The translations under genes and the position numbers were made by a program. Below the pieces are notes generated by a model, which was not told the DNA's origin, searched no databases, and worked only from the letters and a program-made list of their open reading frames with translations. Positions 12,039-22,883 of a stretch of DNA of 64,000 nt are shown here, one piece after another (the first letter of the stretch is position 1; each line of letters starts with the position of its first letter). The stretch spans positions 157,965-221,964 of the forward strand of contig BDDD01002892.1 in NCBI GenBank assembly GCA_001972305.1, written 5' to 3'. The DNA is from Cephalotus follicularis (lineage: Eukaryota; Streptophyta; Magnoliopsida; Oxalidales; Cephalotaceae).

Positions 12039-13179
12039 CTACCCAGAAATTGCAGAAATGGCAAGTCATGTAATGCAATTCCAATTTCCAATCACTTCAA
12101 TACATATAATTATGCAGAAAATAAACATACATAATATGCATACTCAAATCTTCCATAACATATCACTACCCCTACCTCAAATTGCTATCCCAAGATCAAT
12201 TGGATGTGATCTTTCTCTTTGAGTTCCAAGTCACTCTCACCAACGATTCTTTCAATTCAGTAGTATAGATCTATGCATGTTTGTTTATGAACATATACAT
12301 CAATATCAGTAGGTTTCAATAACATTAACAAGCTTAACACTAGTTCATTTATCATCACTTTCATTATTTCCCATTTTTCCTTTTGAACTCAATGTCAACA
12401 ATCATTAAATTCGAATCCATTCATTTAACTTGTTTTGACAGAAGATATGTACCTAAAAATCAGTAGGTATATATAATAATCCACAACTATAATCATCATT
12501 ACAAATCTCAAGCCTCTAGTTCCATTTAAAATACTTCCATATCTCAAATAATTTATTCAACCCATCTATTGATTCGTATGTTTCAACAGTAGATATATCC
12601 TTACTTAGGAGTCATTAAACATATCTTATCATTAACAACAATTACAATTTATTCTAGAGGCTACATCACCAATTCCTCTTGATTTCATTATTACTTTCCA
12701 TTTCAATTTCAAAGATTGTTAATTCTAATCCTTCAACAGTAGATAATTAACATCCCTAGTCACATTTAATCATCAAAATAACAAGAATTTCGGATTGAGA
12801 ACTTACCAAGTCTCTAAAGCCTCAAAATTCCTTCTTTGAGCTTCCAAAATCCTCAAATTCAAGCTCCAATGAATCCTTAGCAATCCCTCACTTCTCTCTG
12901 TGTTTCTAACACTCCCAACATTACTCATTCAGCTGATATAACTCTCAACTAGTCAGATTTGTCACCTACTCTCATGCACTCACAATTCTTTTCTTTCTTT
13001 TCTCCAACACATGCATCACTCACTCCACTTTTCATAATTTAATCAATTGTAGTTGTTAGATCTGCAGAGAACATGCAAACATGCTCCCTTTTGCATGTTC
13101 TGGCCGGTGGTGGAAGCATTGGTCACTATCCCATCTGTCCATCATGTCTGTGCACATGCTAGGCAATCTGTCCAGGGCA

Positions 13180-13265
13180 TACCAGTCGGCTGGATTTGGT
13201 GGCCAGTCGACTGCCTTCCTCACGTGGCAGACAGTCGGTTGTTGCCTTGTGGCAGTCGGCTGTCA
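13180..13265. repeat. TCGG/TCGA-core array
   Basis: CAGTCGGCTG, CAGTCGACTG, CAGTCGGTTG and CAGTCGGCTG have cores at 13186, 13207, 13235 and 13256. Intervals are 21, 28 and 21 bp, the same 21/28 pattern as in the array at 16680-16856. Confidence 0.8.
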
Positions 13266-13443
13266 GGCCTAAATTAGGGTTTCTAATCATTGATACACCC
13301 CCTAATTGTGCACTCAATCATCTCCAAACCATTACCAATCATACAATTTAATGAAATTGGACAAATAACTCAAATAAAATACATATTTAATTTAAATTTT
13401 AAATCAAAATGCAATAATTAAAGTTGGTGGTCATTACAATAGA

Positions 13444-14060
13444 CTTGGTTTGGACTGAAAAGTGCGAAATTATGATAAAATCATTTTGAAACGAGGATTT
13501 TACAAAGGAGCTTATAGCTCTGCTTATCAGTTTGAATTGATTTTGTAGAATCATACTCTTAGATATGTTTAAATACATTCCTGAAAGTTTGGTATCAAAC
13601 GGATATGATTTTGGCCAAAAAGTCTCGTTTTTGCAGTTTTTACAGAAAAATAGTTTAAACCTTAGTTTTTCAAAGTAGCTCATAGCTCCGGTCATCGGTT
13701 TCACTTTATTTTTCAGTGGTAGACTCTTGGGTAGGAATACACACCTTTTCCAAAGTTTCAGCTCCATTGGATGATTAAAAATGCTAAAAATGGTGTTAAC
13801 TTTGCTTTTGTGGAAAACTCGTTTACCAATGACTTTACAAAGGAGACTAAAGCTTAGCTTGTCGGTTTCACTCGAATTTCGAATGACAGACTACTGGGAT
13901 ATTTTAATTATGATATGGAAAGTTTCACTTCTATACAGCATCTTAATGCATAAAGTAGCTCATACGTGTATTAATGCAGAGTTAAGGATACGATCAATGA
14001 TAGTGGAGCTTCCAATCCATGACGGGGAATTCGGTAGTTTAACTAGATTTCAGCATCCGG
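13444..14060. repeat. three degenerate repeats of about 180 bp
   Basis: Each unit contains a variant of TTACAAAGGAG or TTCAAAGTAGCTCATAGCTC, then a GGTTTCACT-like and a GTAGACTCTTGG-like segment, ending in an AAAGTTTCA-type stretch. Units begin near 13444, 13630 and 13785. They belong to the LTR interrupted at 10619-13443. Non-coding. Confidence 0.55.
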
Positions 14061-14590
14061 TAAGACACAGCTCCTGTAGCTGGTCCAGAGCATCAAAGGA
14101 CTAGTTCGCGGGGGTTATAACATTGATACAGTGAGTGAGACATTCCCTTCCTTTATTTTTATTGTCTTTGAGACTCTTGTTTCTATATGTGCCCTTGTGT
14201 TTGTTATTGATGGTTTGATCGAGATTTGAATCCCACATGTCTTATGTTGAGCTTGTTATTTGACTGTTATATGATAGACTCTGGGTGACTAAGTCACCTT
14301 CCTGTTTTTCTTTATGTATCGTTGATCTCGTATTTTGTATTCTGATGCTGGGTACTGTATGAATTGTGACATATTATACCTACCGGTCCAAGGTGAGGTG
14401 TATGTTCGATGCTCAATTCTCCTTAGCATACCCATTGGTCTATGATGGGATGTTATGTGGGATCTGCCCCCGGGTTCCATACCCGGATCTGTGGCATACT
14501 ATTGTCTATGATGGTATGCTGAGTGTGAGTGCAGCAGAGCTGCTCCATCACTCACCTGTCAGACCGTGTTTGGTTATCTGATTGCACAAG

Positions 14591-15012
14591 ATTTCTCAGT
14601 GAGGGCTAGGGTCTGTACAGAGATACGCCAGCCCCTCGTGCGAGGTATGATGACTACAATGAATTTCTCAGCGAGGGCCAAGGTCCGTGCATTGATATGC
14701 CGGCCCCTCGTGTGAGACATGGATGATATGGATTAGCTTCTCGGCGTGGGCTAGGGTCTGTGCAGAGATACGCCAGCCCCTCGTGCAAGGTATGATGACT
14801 ACAGTGAATTTCTTGGTGAGGTTCAGGGTTCGTGCTTTGAGATACGCTGGCCCCTCGTGCGAGATATGAGGTATGCAGTTTCTCGGACGAGGGCTAGGGT
14901 TTGTGCAGAGATATACCGACCCCTCGGACGAGGTTGAGATACGTGCATGTGAATTCTCGGACGAGGGCTAGGGTCTGTGCGATGATACGCCGACCCCTCG
15001 GACGAGGTAGAG
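14591..15012. repeat. 72-bp minisatellite, six degenerate units
   Basis: Units start near 14591, 14662, 14734, 14808, 14879 and 14953. Each has TTCTC(A/G)G...GAGGGC, then AGGGT(C/T)(T/C)GTGC, GATACGCC and CCCCTCG..CGAGG. The CCTCGTGCGAGG or CCTCGGACGAGG part is an inverted repeat with a two-base loop, and the last two units also carry CTCGGACGAGG at their start, so a unit can fold on itself in two places. Confidence 0.88.
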
Positions 15013-15054
15013 AGGATATATAGTCTATGTGGCTGGGTTGAGACATGGGATATA

Positions 15055-15230
15055 GCAGTGCCATGAGATATGGTGGTGGCATGGGATATTGCACCAGAGG
15101 ATGAGGAGGATGTGATAATGATGATGATATGAGATATGAAGAGGATGATGTGATGATGATATGATATTGATATGGTAGAGCAGAGCAGTTACAGCAGTGA
15201 TACGAGATATGATGATGATATTATAGTTAT
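15055..15230. repeat. GATGAT/GATATG-rich microsatellite-like stretch
   Basis: Interspersed GATGATGAT, GATATGAG and GAGGATGATG runs follow the minisatellite. It is low-complexity sequence with no coding signal. Confidence 0.7.
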
Positions 15231-16679
15231 ACCAGCATCCCTAGTTTTTATGATTATGGGCACATATCTGTATTTATGATTGATGATCATGTCTTTGATT
15301 TGTTTATATTTAGATATTTTGTTTTTATTGTGACTCTCTTTTACTTTTTGAGTATCACTTTGAGCATTTAAATAATTCAAAGCTCTCATGTTATTTCGTT
15401 GTTGAATTTAAGCGTTTCTTTTATGAAGTTATGATGGTATTTTATTTCCTTTAATCTTTGACTCCACCCATTGGGGTATTTATTGTAATACCCTGTTCGT
15501 TCGTAAACATATTTTTACGGGTTCGTAAATACATTTTACGGATTTTTATATGTGTTTTCAGGCTTTTAATTTTGTTTAATTTTAAAAGTCCGGTTGCCCT
15601 ACGATTTGGGTTTATGTGAATTGTGCTGTCTGATATTAGTCCGATATTTGGGTATGTTATGCTATGTTGGGTTTATTTATTTTATTTTAATCCAAAATTA
15701 TTTTAATTAAAAACAAATTATTACCTTTTTATTTTTAAAATCACTTATTCCTTTTTATTATTATTCTTGTAATTTTTATAATCCATAATTCCTTTTTCTA
15801 TTATTTCTTGCATTTCCTTTTTCCTATTTTACCATTTTCTTCTTCTTTTCTCCTACTTCCTTCCACCTTCTTCCTTCTTTCCAGCAAATCCCACCATCAA
15901 ATGCCATGTTAAGTCTTCCTTTTCCATTTCAAAATCTAGAAAAGTTCCCCTTTCTTCCCCTTTTGTCAAATCTTGTCTCCTCTTTTTCCCATTATTGAGT
16001 GTCATGGCCATTTTATATGATACCTCATCTTTCCTTCATGTCACTGCCGAATCTGCCCAATTATTGTGCAATAATCTACTATGTGATTCATTCTTCAAAG
16101 TTCAAGAGGTAATCTCAACCCTTAAGTGATTGTTTTGGATTAAATTCTCTTAGTTTGCTATGTATGTCTAAGTATGTCATGGTTTTGTATCCTTCTTTCT
16201 TTGTTTTGATTCACAGCCGAATTGTATGTTGTGTTTGTGTTCCTCCTACTGTTTTCTGGGTTATCTAACATCATTAAAGGTCAGTGAATTCGTCCTCTTT
16301 AATTATGTTTTTGTTTCAATGGCTTACTTTGAGTTTTTATGCTCTTGGAGTCTTTGAGTCTTTGATTCTTGCCTAAACATGTTATCATTGTGTTAGTAAT
16401 GTTATCTGCACGTTTTATGCACCTATATATGTCACAAACTGAGTTTATAACATCTGCAATCAATTAGAAACAAAATATGGACATGTTCATGCAATATCTT
16501 CTTGCTTCCTTTTTGCAAGTTAAATCATTGAAAGGTTGTTTCTTTGTCAAATTTGTGTTTGTAAGTCACCTACAAGTCATATATAATCATATGTTTATGT
16601 CCATATGTCTCTAGTTTAATGTAGAAACCATTTGAACCATTTTCAGTAGCAAATCATCGGATTTCCAACTGTTATGTTG

Positions 16680-16856
16680 CCCAGAACAGTCGGCTGTCTG
16701 TGTGGAAAGTCGATTGGAATGGTTGTGTAGTCGACTGGAGGGAAGAACATAGTCGACTACCTGCATTTTGGGTTGAGTAGTCGACTGTTCATATGGTCCA
16801 GTCGACTGCCAAGCCTCCCCAGTCGACTGGACCCCTGTTCTAGTCGACTGTTTTGT
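16680..16856. repeat. TCGA-core array, eight cores
   Basis: Cores start at 16690, 16710, 16731, 16753, 16781, 16802, 16823 and 16844: intervals 20, 21, 22, 28, 21, 21, 21. It is preceded by CCAGAACAGTC. Read on the minus strand it gives an open frame with a recurring QST motif, because 21 bp is seven codons; I do not take that as a protein. Confidence 0.88.
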
Positions 16857-17215
16857 CCTGGAATGTGCTGTTTTCATCTGTTTTGATTCGTTTGATCCCC
16901 GAATCGATCCGAATCTTTTCCAAACACTGTTATGAGTCTGTTTAATGCTTCTGATGTGTTTTAGACTCTTATACATATGATTTTGAATATCTTTATAGAT
17001 TGTGTACTTCAAAGGAGAAATTGTTTTTGATCGCCTATTCGTAAGTACTTTGCATGCGCATAAGGTACGAATTTTCTGTTCCTTGGCTATCTGACATTCA
17101 AACTGAAACTGTTTTGATAAACATCTTCGTTTATGAAATCAACTATGTTTCATGATTTTGATACGTTTCGAATTTAAGTTGGTTTGACATTTTAATTGAT
17201 TCCGACTTTATCTAT

Positions 17216-17275
17216 ACGATATGTTATGGTACGATATGTTAGGATACGATATGTTATGATATGATATGTTATAAT
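17216..17275. repeat. short tandem repeat ACGATATGTTATG
   Basis: Four degenerate units of 14-18 bp (ACGATATGTTATGGT, ACGATATGTTAGGAT and so on). The 3' LTR holds the same repeat at 21556-21615. Confidence 0.75.
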
Positions 17276-17958
17276 ACTGTTGTGAGCAGTTTTTGAATAT
17301 GTGTGTGAAAACATATTTATGTGATTTAAGTTGATTTTGATAAATCAATTATTTTAAATTAAATACTGAGTCGCCTCCCTTGCCAAAATTATGATATGTG
17401 ATATGAATATGGCTCAATATGTTTTACGAACTACGATTTATAGCATTTTGAATTGTTCCGTAATTGTTTCGAAAAATATGCAACTGTCATTTGAATATGA
17501 TTAAACTGTCTTAACTGTTTACGATTTCAGTTATGTTATTATTGAAATATTAACGTTTTTAAATTACCATTTACTGTTTTATTTCCCTTATCCGTACTGA
17601 GGTTTGCTCAGCCGTGTTTTTGTTTTCCATGCGGCATGTTTTCTGCAGCAGCGGGGGAAAGTGTGATTGAGTGATGACCACCCTTTATGTTGGATCCTTA
17701 GGAGAGTGATCCTTATGTTATGTTTAGTGGTCTGATACATGGATTTGTATGTGTTATGTTTTAAATTGGAACTGAATTATGTTTTGAGTTTTCCGCATCT
17801 ACAAAATATGTTAAAATGTTGAGTTTTAATGTTTCGATAAGACTGCCACGTTTTCGGCTGTTATTGGTCAATAAAGCAAACTTTATGAGTTTGTTAAGTT
17901 ATGATATGTCTGATATGACCCTGTGACGACTCTCGTCGTCCGGGGGTGTTACAGATTG

Positions 17959-17969
17959 TGGTATCAGAG
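17959..17969 (+). other. primer-binding site (initiator tRNA-Met type)
   Basis: TGGTATCAGAG lies five bases after the LTR end at 17953. It matches the 3' end complement of initiator tRNA-Met used by many plant gypsy and copia elements. Confidence 0.85.
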
Positions 17970-18130
17970 AAATAGGTTTTGTTTCCTTAGAAGACCTAAC
18001 TAGGTTTGACTTGTGAGATTGGGTAGACACCGGGTTAGGCTGTTTCATTTATGATTTTCTGATATGTTTTATATTTTCTGCTTTCTGTTTTGTTCCTTGT
18101 GATGTTTTATGTTTAAGCGCCTTTTTGTAG

Positions 18131-20320
18131 ATGGCACGTACAAGGAACGCTGCTCGGAGGACTGCACCCGTTGAGGCTCAGGAAGCTAGAAATGAGCCTA
18201 CTATGGAGGAGCTTGTACGACAGGCAGTTGCTCAGGAGATACGACGCGTGTTGAATGAACAGAATCAGAATCAGGACCGTAGGGAGCCGGTTGCTGCTAA
18301 TGATGCTCCAGCTGATGTCCAGTTGGGAAGAGATGCTGGGAACGGGACTGTTATGCCCACTTATGTTTGGCTACAGCGGTTCCAGAACAGAGACCACTGT
18401 CTTTCAGCTCAGCCGTGACTCCGGTGGAAGCTGAACATTGGATTGCTAATATGGACAAGATCTTTGATGTGCTCGGTTGCAGTGATGAACAGAAGATTAA
18501 GTAAGCTGTGTACAAGCTTGAGGGTGATGCTCAGAAATGGTGGAAAGCTGTGGTTTTGGCTAAGGGTGGCAACTATGCGGAGACCTTGACCTGGTCTGAG
18601 TTTTGCGAGGTCTTTTATCAGCAGAATTTTCCCACCGCTGATAAGGAGGCTTACGCCAGAGAGTTTATCAATACCAGACAGAAGGATGGAGAGTCGGTGA
18701 CAGAGTTCTTGACCCGATTCACTAGACTTGCTGGTTTTGCTGGGTCCGCTGCAGGAACAGCATTGAAGCAGGCAGAAAAGTTCAAGTGGAAGTTGCACTA
18801 TCAGTTTTGGGGTAAATTGATCAACACCAGGGTTGCTGATGTATCTGAAGTGGCTAATGCGGCTAAGAACATTGAGCTGGAAAGGTTAGATTTCCAGGCT
18901 GCTCGATAGGAGTTTGATAGAATGAGAAACAAAGGTGATTCTCAGGGGCAAGGTTCTGGACAAAATAAGAATATGAATGGCAAGCGTGGGAAGAGAAATG
19001 ATTACCGGGGATAGCAACATTCAGGTAATGACCAAAGGCAGACACGGGGAGCTGCGGATGTCCAGATTTCCAAATGTGAAGTGTGCGGTAGACAACATCC
19101 AGTGGGAGTATGCTATAAGGCTATTGGGGCCTGTTTTGTGTGTGGACAGAAAGGGCATTTCGTGAAGGATTGTCCTGACCCTCGTGCAAAGGAAAGGAAA
19201 GGAAACAATGCAGATCGTGGACAGCGCAACTTGGGAGGTCATGTCTTTGCTATCACGACTCAGCAGACAGCTAACACACCAGGTACTGTTTTGGGCCTTA
19301 TTTATGTTGGTAACCGTAGGGCTTATGTTTTGTATGATACTGGATCGACCCATTCGGTTGTAGCGAGGTCTTTTGTTCGGCATCTTGGGATGTCTCCTCA
19401 GTTGCTTGATCCAGCTTTGATTCTTTCGACCCCTACGGGTTCTTCTATTGTGATATCTGAGTGCTTTTATGCTTGTCCTCTTGTTTTCGATGATCGGGTT
19501 CGTGATACGTACCTTTTGCCTATCGACATGTACGACTTCGATATGATTTTGGGAATCAACTGGTTGGATCGTCATTGGGCTACGATCGACTGCTATGCTC
19601 GAAGTGTTCTGTTTGGGGATGTGAATAGTCCTGAGTTTGTTTTTCAGGGTTCACAGCCTAGGAAAGAAGTGAAAGTTATATCCGCTTTGAAAGCTCGGAA
19701 GTTGGTAGCTAAGGGCGCTGAAGGTTTCTTAGCTGTTGTGAAGGATGTCTCAAAGGTTGAGCCTCGCCTTGAAGACTATCCTGTGGTGCGAGAATTTTCT
19801 GATGTGTTTCCGGAAGAGTTACCGGGTTTGCCACCACAACGGGAAGTGGAGTTTACCATCGAACTCATTCCCGGGGCGACACCTATATCTAAGGCACCTT
19901 ACATAATGGCATCGTTGGAACTGCAAGAGTTGAAAGAACAGTTGCAAGAGCTGTTGGATCGGGGTTTCATTCGACCGAGTGTTTCACCGTGGGGTGCTCC
20001 GGTTCTTTTTGTTAAGAAGAAAGATGGGTCTATGAGGTTATGTATAGACTACAGAGAGTTGAACCGAATCACTGTTCGGAACAAATAACCGCTACCTAGG
20101 ATTGATGACTTGTTTGATCAACTCCAAGGTGCTCGGTATTTCTCGAAGATCGATTTGAGATCGGGATATCATCAACTTCGGATAAAGGATGAAGATGTCC
20201 CTACAACTGCTTTCCGTACTCGGTATGGGCATTATGAGTTTTTGGTGATGCCTTTCGGACTCACTAATGCACCGGCAGTTTTCATGGACCTGATGAATAG
20301 GGTTTTTCATGAGTACTTTC
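18131..20320 (+). pseudogene. gag-protease-RT remnant (gypsy)
   Basis: Gag starts at ATG 18131 (MARTRNAARRTAP). A frameshift near 18390 moves the frame before PVEAEHWIANMDKIF, and the new frame then holds to 20320. Gag core (WWKAV...FYQQNFP...QKDGESVTEFLTRFTRLA) lies at 18530-18730, and CCHC knuckle [14 protein letters not shown] at 19135-19175. The aspartic protease motif YDTGSTHS lies near 19333, with [17 protein letters not shown] at 19515-19568. RT begins near 19800 and is cut after [18 protein letters not shown]. Stops: TAA 18502-18504, TAG 18907-18909, TAG 19012-19014, TAA 20086-20088. It cannot make RT. Confidence 0.92.
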
Positions 20321-21022
20321 TCCTCTTTTCCCCATTATTGAGTGTCATGGCCATTTTATATGATACCTCATCTTTCCTTCATGTCACTGCCGAATCTGCC
20401 CAATTATTGTGCAATAATCTGCTGTGTGATTCATTCTTCAAAGTTCAAGAGGTAATCTCAACCCTTAATTGATTCTTTTGGATTAAATTCTCTTAGTTTG
20501 CTATGTATGTCTAAGTATGTCATGGTTTTTTATCCTTCTTTCTTTGTTTTGATTCACAGCCGAATTGTGTGTTGTGTTTGTGTTCCTCCTACTGTTTTCT
20601 GGGTTATCTAACATCATTAAAGGTCAGTGAATTCGTCCTCTTTAATTATGTTTTTGTTTCAATGGCCTACTTTGAGTTATTATGCTCTTGGAGTCTTTGA
20701 GTCTTTGATTCTTACCTAAACATGTTATCATTGTGTTAGTAATGTTATCTGCACGTTTTATGCACCTATATATGTCACAAACTGAGTTTATAACATCTGC
20801 AATCAATTAGAAACAAAAACTGGACATGTTCATGCAATATCTTCTTGCTTCCTTTTTGCAAGTTAAATCATTGAAAGGTTGTTTCTTTGTCAAATTTGTG
20901 TTTGTAGGTCACCTACAAGTCATATATAATCATATGTTTATGTCCATATGTCTCTAGTTTAATGTAGAAAGCATTTGAACCATTTTCAGTAGCAAATCGT
21001 CGGATTTGCAGTTGTTCTGTTG

Positions 21023-21199
21023 CTCAGAACAGTCGACTGTCTGTGTGGACAGTCGACTGGAATGGTTGTGTAGTCGACTGGAGGGAAGAACACAGTCGAC
21101 TACCTGCATTTTGGGTTGAGTAATCGACTGTTCATATGGTCCAGTCGACTGCCAAGCCTCCCCAGTCGACTGGACCCCTGTTCTAGTCGACTGTTTTGT
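21023..21199. repeat. TCGA-core array, eight cores (3' LTR copy)
   Basis: Cores start at 21033, 21053, 21074, 21096, 21124, 21145, 21166 and 21187: intervals 20, 21, 22, 28, 21, 21, 21, identical to the 5' copy. Nearly all are the perfect palindrome AGTCGACT. CTCAGAACAG stands directly upstream. Confidence 0.88.
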
Positions 21200-21724
21200 C
21201 CTGGAATGTGCTGTTTTCAACTGTTTTGATTCGTTTGATCCCCGAATCGATCCGAATCTTTTCCAAACACTGTTATGAGTATGTTTAATGCTTCTGATGA
21301 GTTTTAGACTCTTATACATATGATTTTGAATATCTTTATAGATTGTGTACTTCAACGGAGAAATTATTTTTGATGGCCTATTCGTAAGTACTTTGCAAGC
21401 GCATAAGGTACGGATTTTCTGTTCCTTGGCTATCTGACATTCAAACTGAAACTGTTTTGATAAACATCTTCGTTTATGAAATCAACAATGTTTCATGATT
21501 TTGATACGTTTCGAATTTAAGTTGGTTTGACATTTTAATTGATTCCGACTTTATCTATACGATATGTTATGGTACGATATGTTAGGATACGATATATTAT
21601 GATATGATATGTTATAATACTGTTGTGAGCAGTTTTTGAATATGTGTGTGAAAACATATTTATGTGATTTAAGTTGATTTTGATAAATCAATTATTTTAA
21701 ATTAAATACTGAGTATTGTACCCA

Positions 21725-21804
21725 CCTATGGGGCGTATCCATAGGCACGTCGTGGGCCTGGCACGGGAACGTGACACTTCCGTAGCGGTGTGATTAGACT
21801 ACGG
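21725..21804 (+). other. hairpin-prone block shared by two LTR families
   Basis: CCTATGG (21725) pairs with CCATAGG (21739), and CCGTAG (21780) pairs with CTACGG (21799) around GCGGTGTGATTAGA. The solo LTR 4959-7388 has the second stem-loop at 6593-6617 with one mismatch, plus flanking CGGCGTCTC. Conservation of stem and loop in otherwise diverged LTRs suggests a function at RNA or DNA level. Confidence 0.55.
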
Positions 21805-22588
21805 CGTCTCTGAGTGTATCAACGAATCCCATGAGGTGGATTTGTGGATCCGCTATGTGATAGAGGCGTATGAATTGATTCTGGTTTATGTGATCTTAGG
21901 TGAATTCAGATATGTGGTCCGAGGTGTGATCGGACATGTGTATGTGAGAATTGACTTGTGTAGTGCCATACACTTCAATTCTAGTGGGCATGTGGAATTA
22001 GCGCCTCCCTTGCCAAAATTATGATATGTGATATGAATATGGCTCAGTATGTTTTACGAACTACGATTTATAGCATTTTGAATTGTTCCGTAATTGTTTC
22101 GAAAAATATGCAATTGTCATTTGAATATGATTAAACTGTCTTAACTGTTTACGATTTCAGTTACGTTATTATTGAAATATTAACGTTTTTAAATTACCGT
22201 TTACTGTTTTATTTCCCTTATCCGTACTGAGGTTTGCTCAGCCGTGTTTTTGTTTTCCATGCGGCAGGTTTTCTCGAGCAGCGGGGGAAAGTGTGATTGA
22301 GTGATGACCACCCTTTATGTTGGATCCTTAGGAGAGTGATCCTTATGTTATGTTTAGTGGTCTGATACATGGATTTGTATGTGTTATGTTTTAAATTGGA
22401 ACTGAATTATGTTTTGAGTTTTCCGCATCTACCAAATATGTTAAAATGTTGAGTTTTAATGTTTAGATAAGACTGCCACGTTTTCGGCTATTCTTGGATA
22501 ATAAAGCAAACTTTATGAGTTTGTTAAGTTATGATATGTATGATATGACCCTGTGACGACTCCCGCCGTCCGGGGGTGTTACATTTAT

Positions 22589-22883
22589 ATTCTTAATCAT
22601 GGCATATTTCCTTCAGCGCATCCAATTTTTGATGGATGCAACAGGGAATGTTTTGTTCTCACTCACTTAGTCATTTGGACTAACCCCCTCCCAGTTTTCT
22701 ATTTCAGATGATGGTGAGCAGTTGTTAAGTCGTATCCAATAGTGGATGGACCATGAAGGACATGACATGCTACCGGGATTTCAACACATGCATAGTTTCA
22801 TTACATCCGCATTTTAATTATGCATTACTTATGTTTTTATATAAATGTTTTCTCTTATGGTTTTGTTTTTAAAGGGTCGAGCC
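22589..22883. other. non-coding spacer, right half
   Basis: It continues 14123-15483. It includes CACTTAGTCATTTGGACTAA and CCCCCTCCCAG, then TTTCTATTTCAG at 22705-22716, an acceptor-like block akin to that of the other LTRs. The copia LTR begins at 22884. Confidence 0.5.

Larger units (their letters stand above)
10624..13438 (-). mobile_element. solo LTR, minus strand, TSD ATAGA
   Basis: On the plus strand it begins TGTCACACCCCG and ends GGTCATTACA, so on the minus strand it runs TGTAATGACC to CGGGGTGTGACA. ATAGA flanks both sides (10619-10623 and 13439-13443). Minus-strand order: array (13180-13265), TATA-like box (12935-12942), GTAAGT donor (12807-12801), second array (11960-12038), TCCTCC repeats (11480-11580), acceptor-like block (11012-10961), end. 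This matches the LTR at 1811-4508 module by module. No coding content. Confidence 0.9.
8431..14122 (+). mobile_element. probable LTR of another family, interrupted by a solo LTR
   Basis: It begins TGTAATGACC and reads GCGGGGGTTATAACA at 14108-14122, like the CGGGGGTGTTACA end of the 15484 family. Without the nested solo LTR and one TSD copy it is about 2.9 kb. It contains a TCGA/TCAA core array (8576-8957), a leader-like stretch, a strong GTAAGTG donor-like site at 9550, and three degenerate units of about 180 bp at 13444-14060. No matching target duplication was found (CGGTA on the left, TTGAT on the right), so it may be the 5' LTR of an element whose body follows; TTGATACAG just after 14122 could be a decayed primer site. 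Confidence 0.5.
14123..15483. other. non-coding spacer of a repeat, left half
   Basis: No gene. It is continuous with 22584-22883 after removing the element at 15484-22583. It holds the 72-bp minisatellite and a GATGAT-rich stretch. Its right half contains a CACTTAGTCATTTGGACTAA block related to the acceptor-like block of LTRs, so the whole may be the downstream half of a large LTR or an element body. I could not place its ends. Confidence 0.45.
15484..17953 (+). repeat. 5' LTR (2.47 kb) of the 15484 element
   Basis: It starts TGTAATACCC and ends CGGGGGTGTTACA. A CT-rich leader (about 15800-15990) is followed by GAGGTAATC (16107-16115), a core array (16680-16856), a GTAAGTACTT site (17041), an 18-bp ACGATATGTTATGGT tandem repeat (17216-17275) and a CCGTACTGAGGTTTGCTCA block (about 17592). 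Against the 3' LTR it lacks about 290 bp at the point GAG/TCGCCTCC near 17372, which in the 3' copy (21713-22003) holds a hairpin block. Confidence 0.9.
15484..22583 (+). mobile_element. internally deleted gypsy chromovirus-like element, TSD TTTAT
   Basis: The 5' LTR is 15484-17953, the primer site 17959-17969, gag-protease-RT 18131-20320, and the 3' LTR remnant 20320-22583. TTTAT flanks both ends (15479-15483 and 22584-22588), so this is one insertion. RT stops right after [11 protein letters not shown], before the catalytic YxDD, and jumps into position about 490 of the 3' LTR. RNase H, integrase and the first 0.5 kb of the 3' LTR are gone. The two LTRs are very similar by eye, so the insertion is fairly young. 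Confidence 0.92.
20320..22583 (+). repeat. 3' LTR, 5'-truncated, of the 15484 element
   Basis: It matches 15975-17953 almost base for base but starts abruptly after RT sequence. It keeps perfect palindromes where the 5' LTR has mutated (for example AGTCGACTG at 21031 against AGTCGGCTG at 16689). It includes the 290-bp stretch (about 21713-22003) missing from the 5' LTR. It ends CGGGGGTGTTACA followed by TSD TTTAT. Confidence 0.9.

Noticed and set aside
11854..12222. 122-residue plus-strand open frame
   Set aside because: Antisense to a minus-strand solo LTR, contains a core array, no domain.
13399..13767. 122-residue minus-strand open frame
   Set aside because: It spans the end of a solo LTR and the degenerate 180-bp repeats, so it is chance.
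14123..14135. TTGATACAG as a functional primer-binding site
   Set aside because: It differs from TGGTATCAGAG at several positions. It may be a decayed site, but the element body is not identifiable.
16611..17012. 133-residue minus-strand open frame, repeated at 20954-21355
   Set aside because: The two copies are the two LTRs of one element. The frame is open because the 21-bp core period equals seven codons; the repeated QST motif is the array read as protein. No domain.
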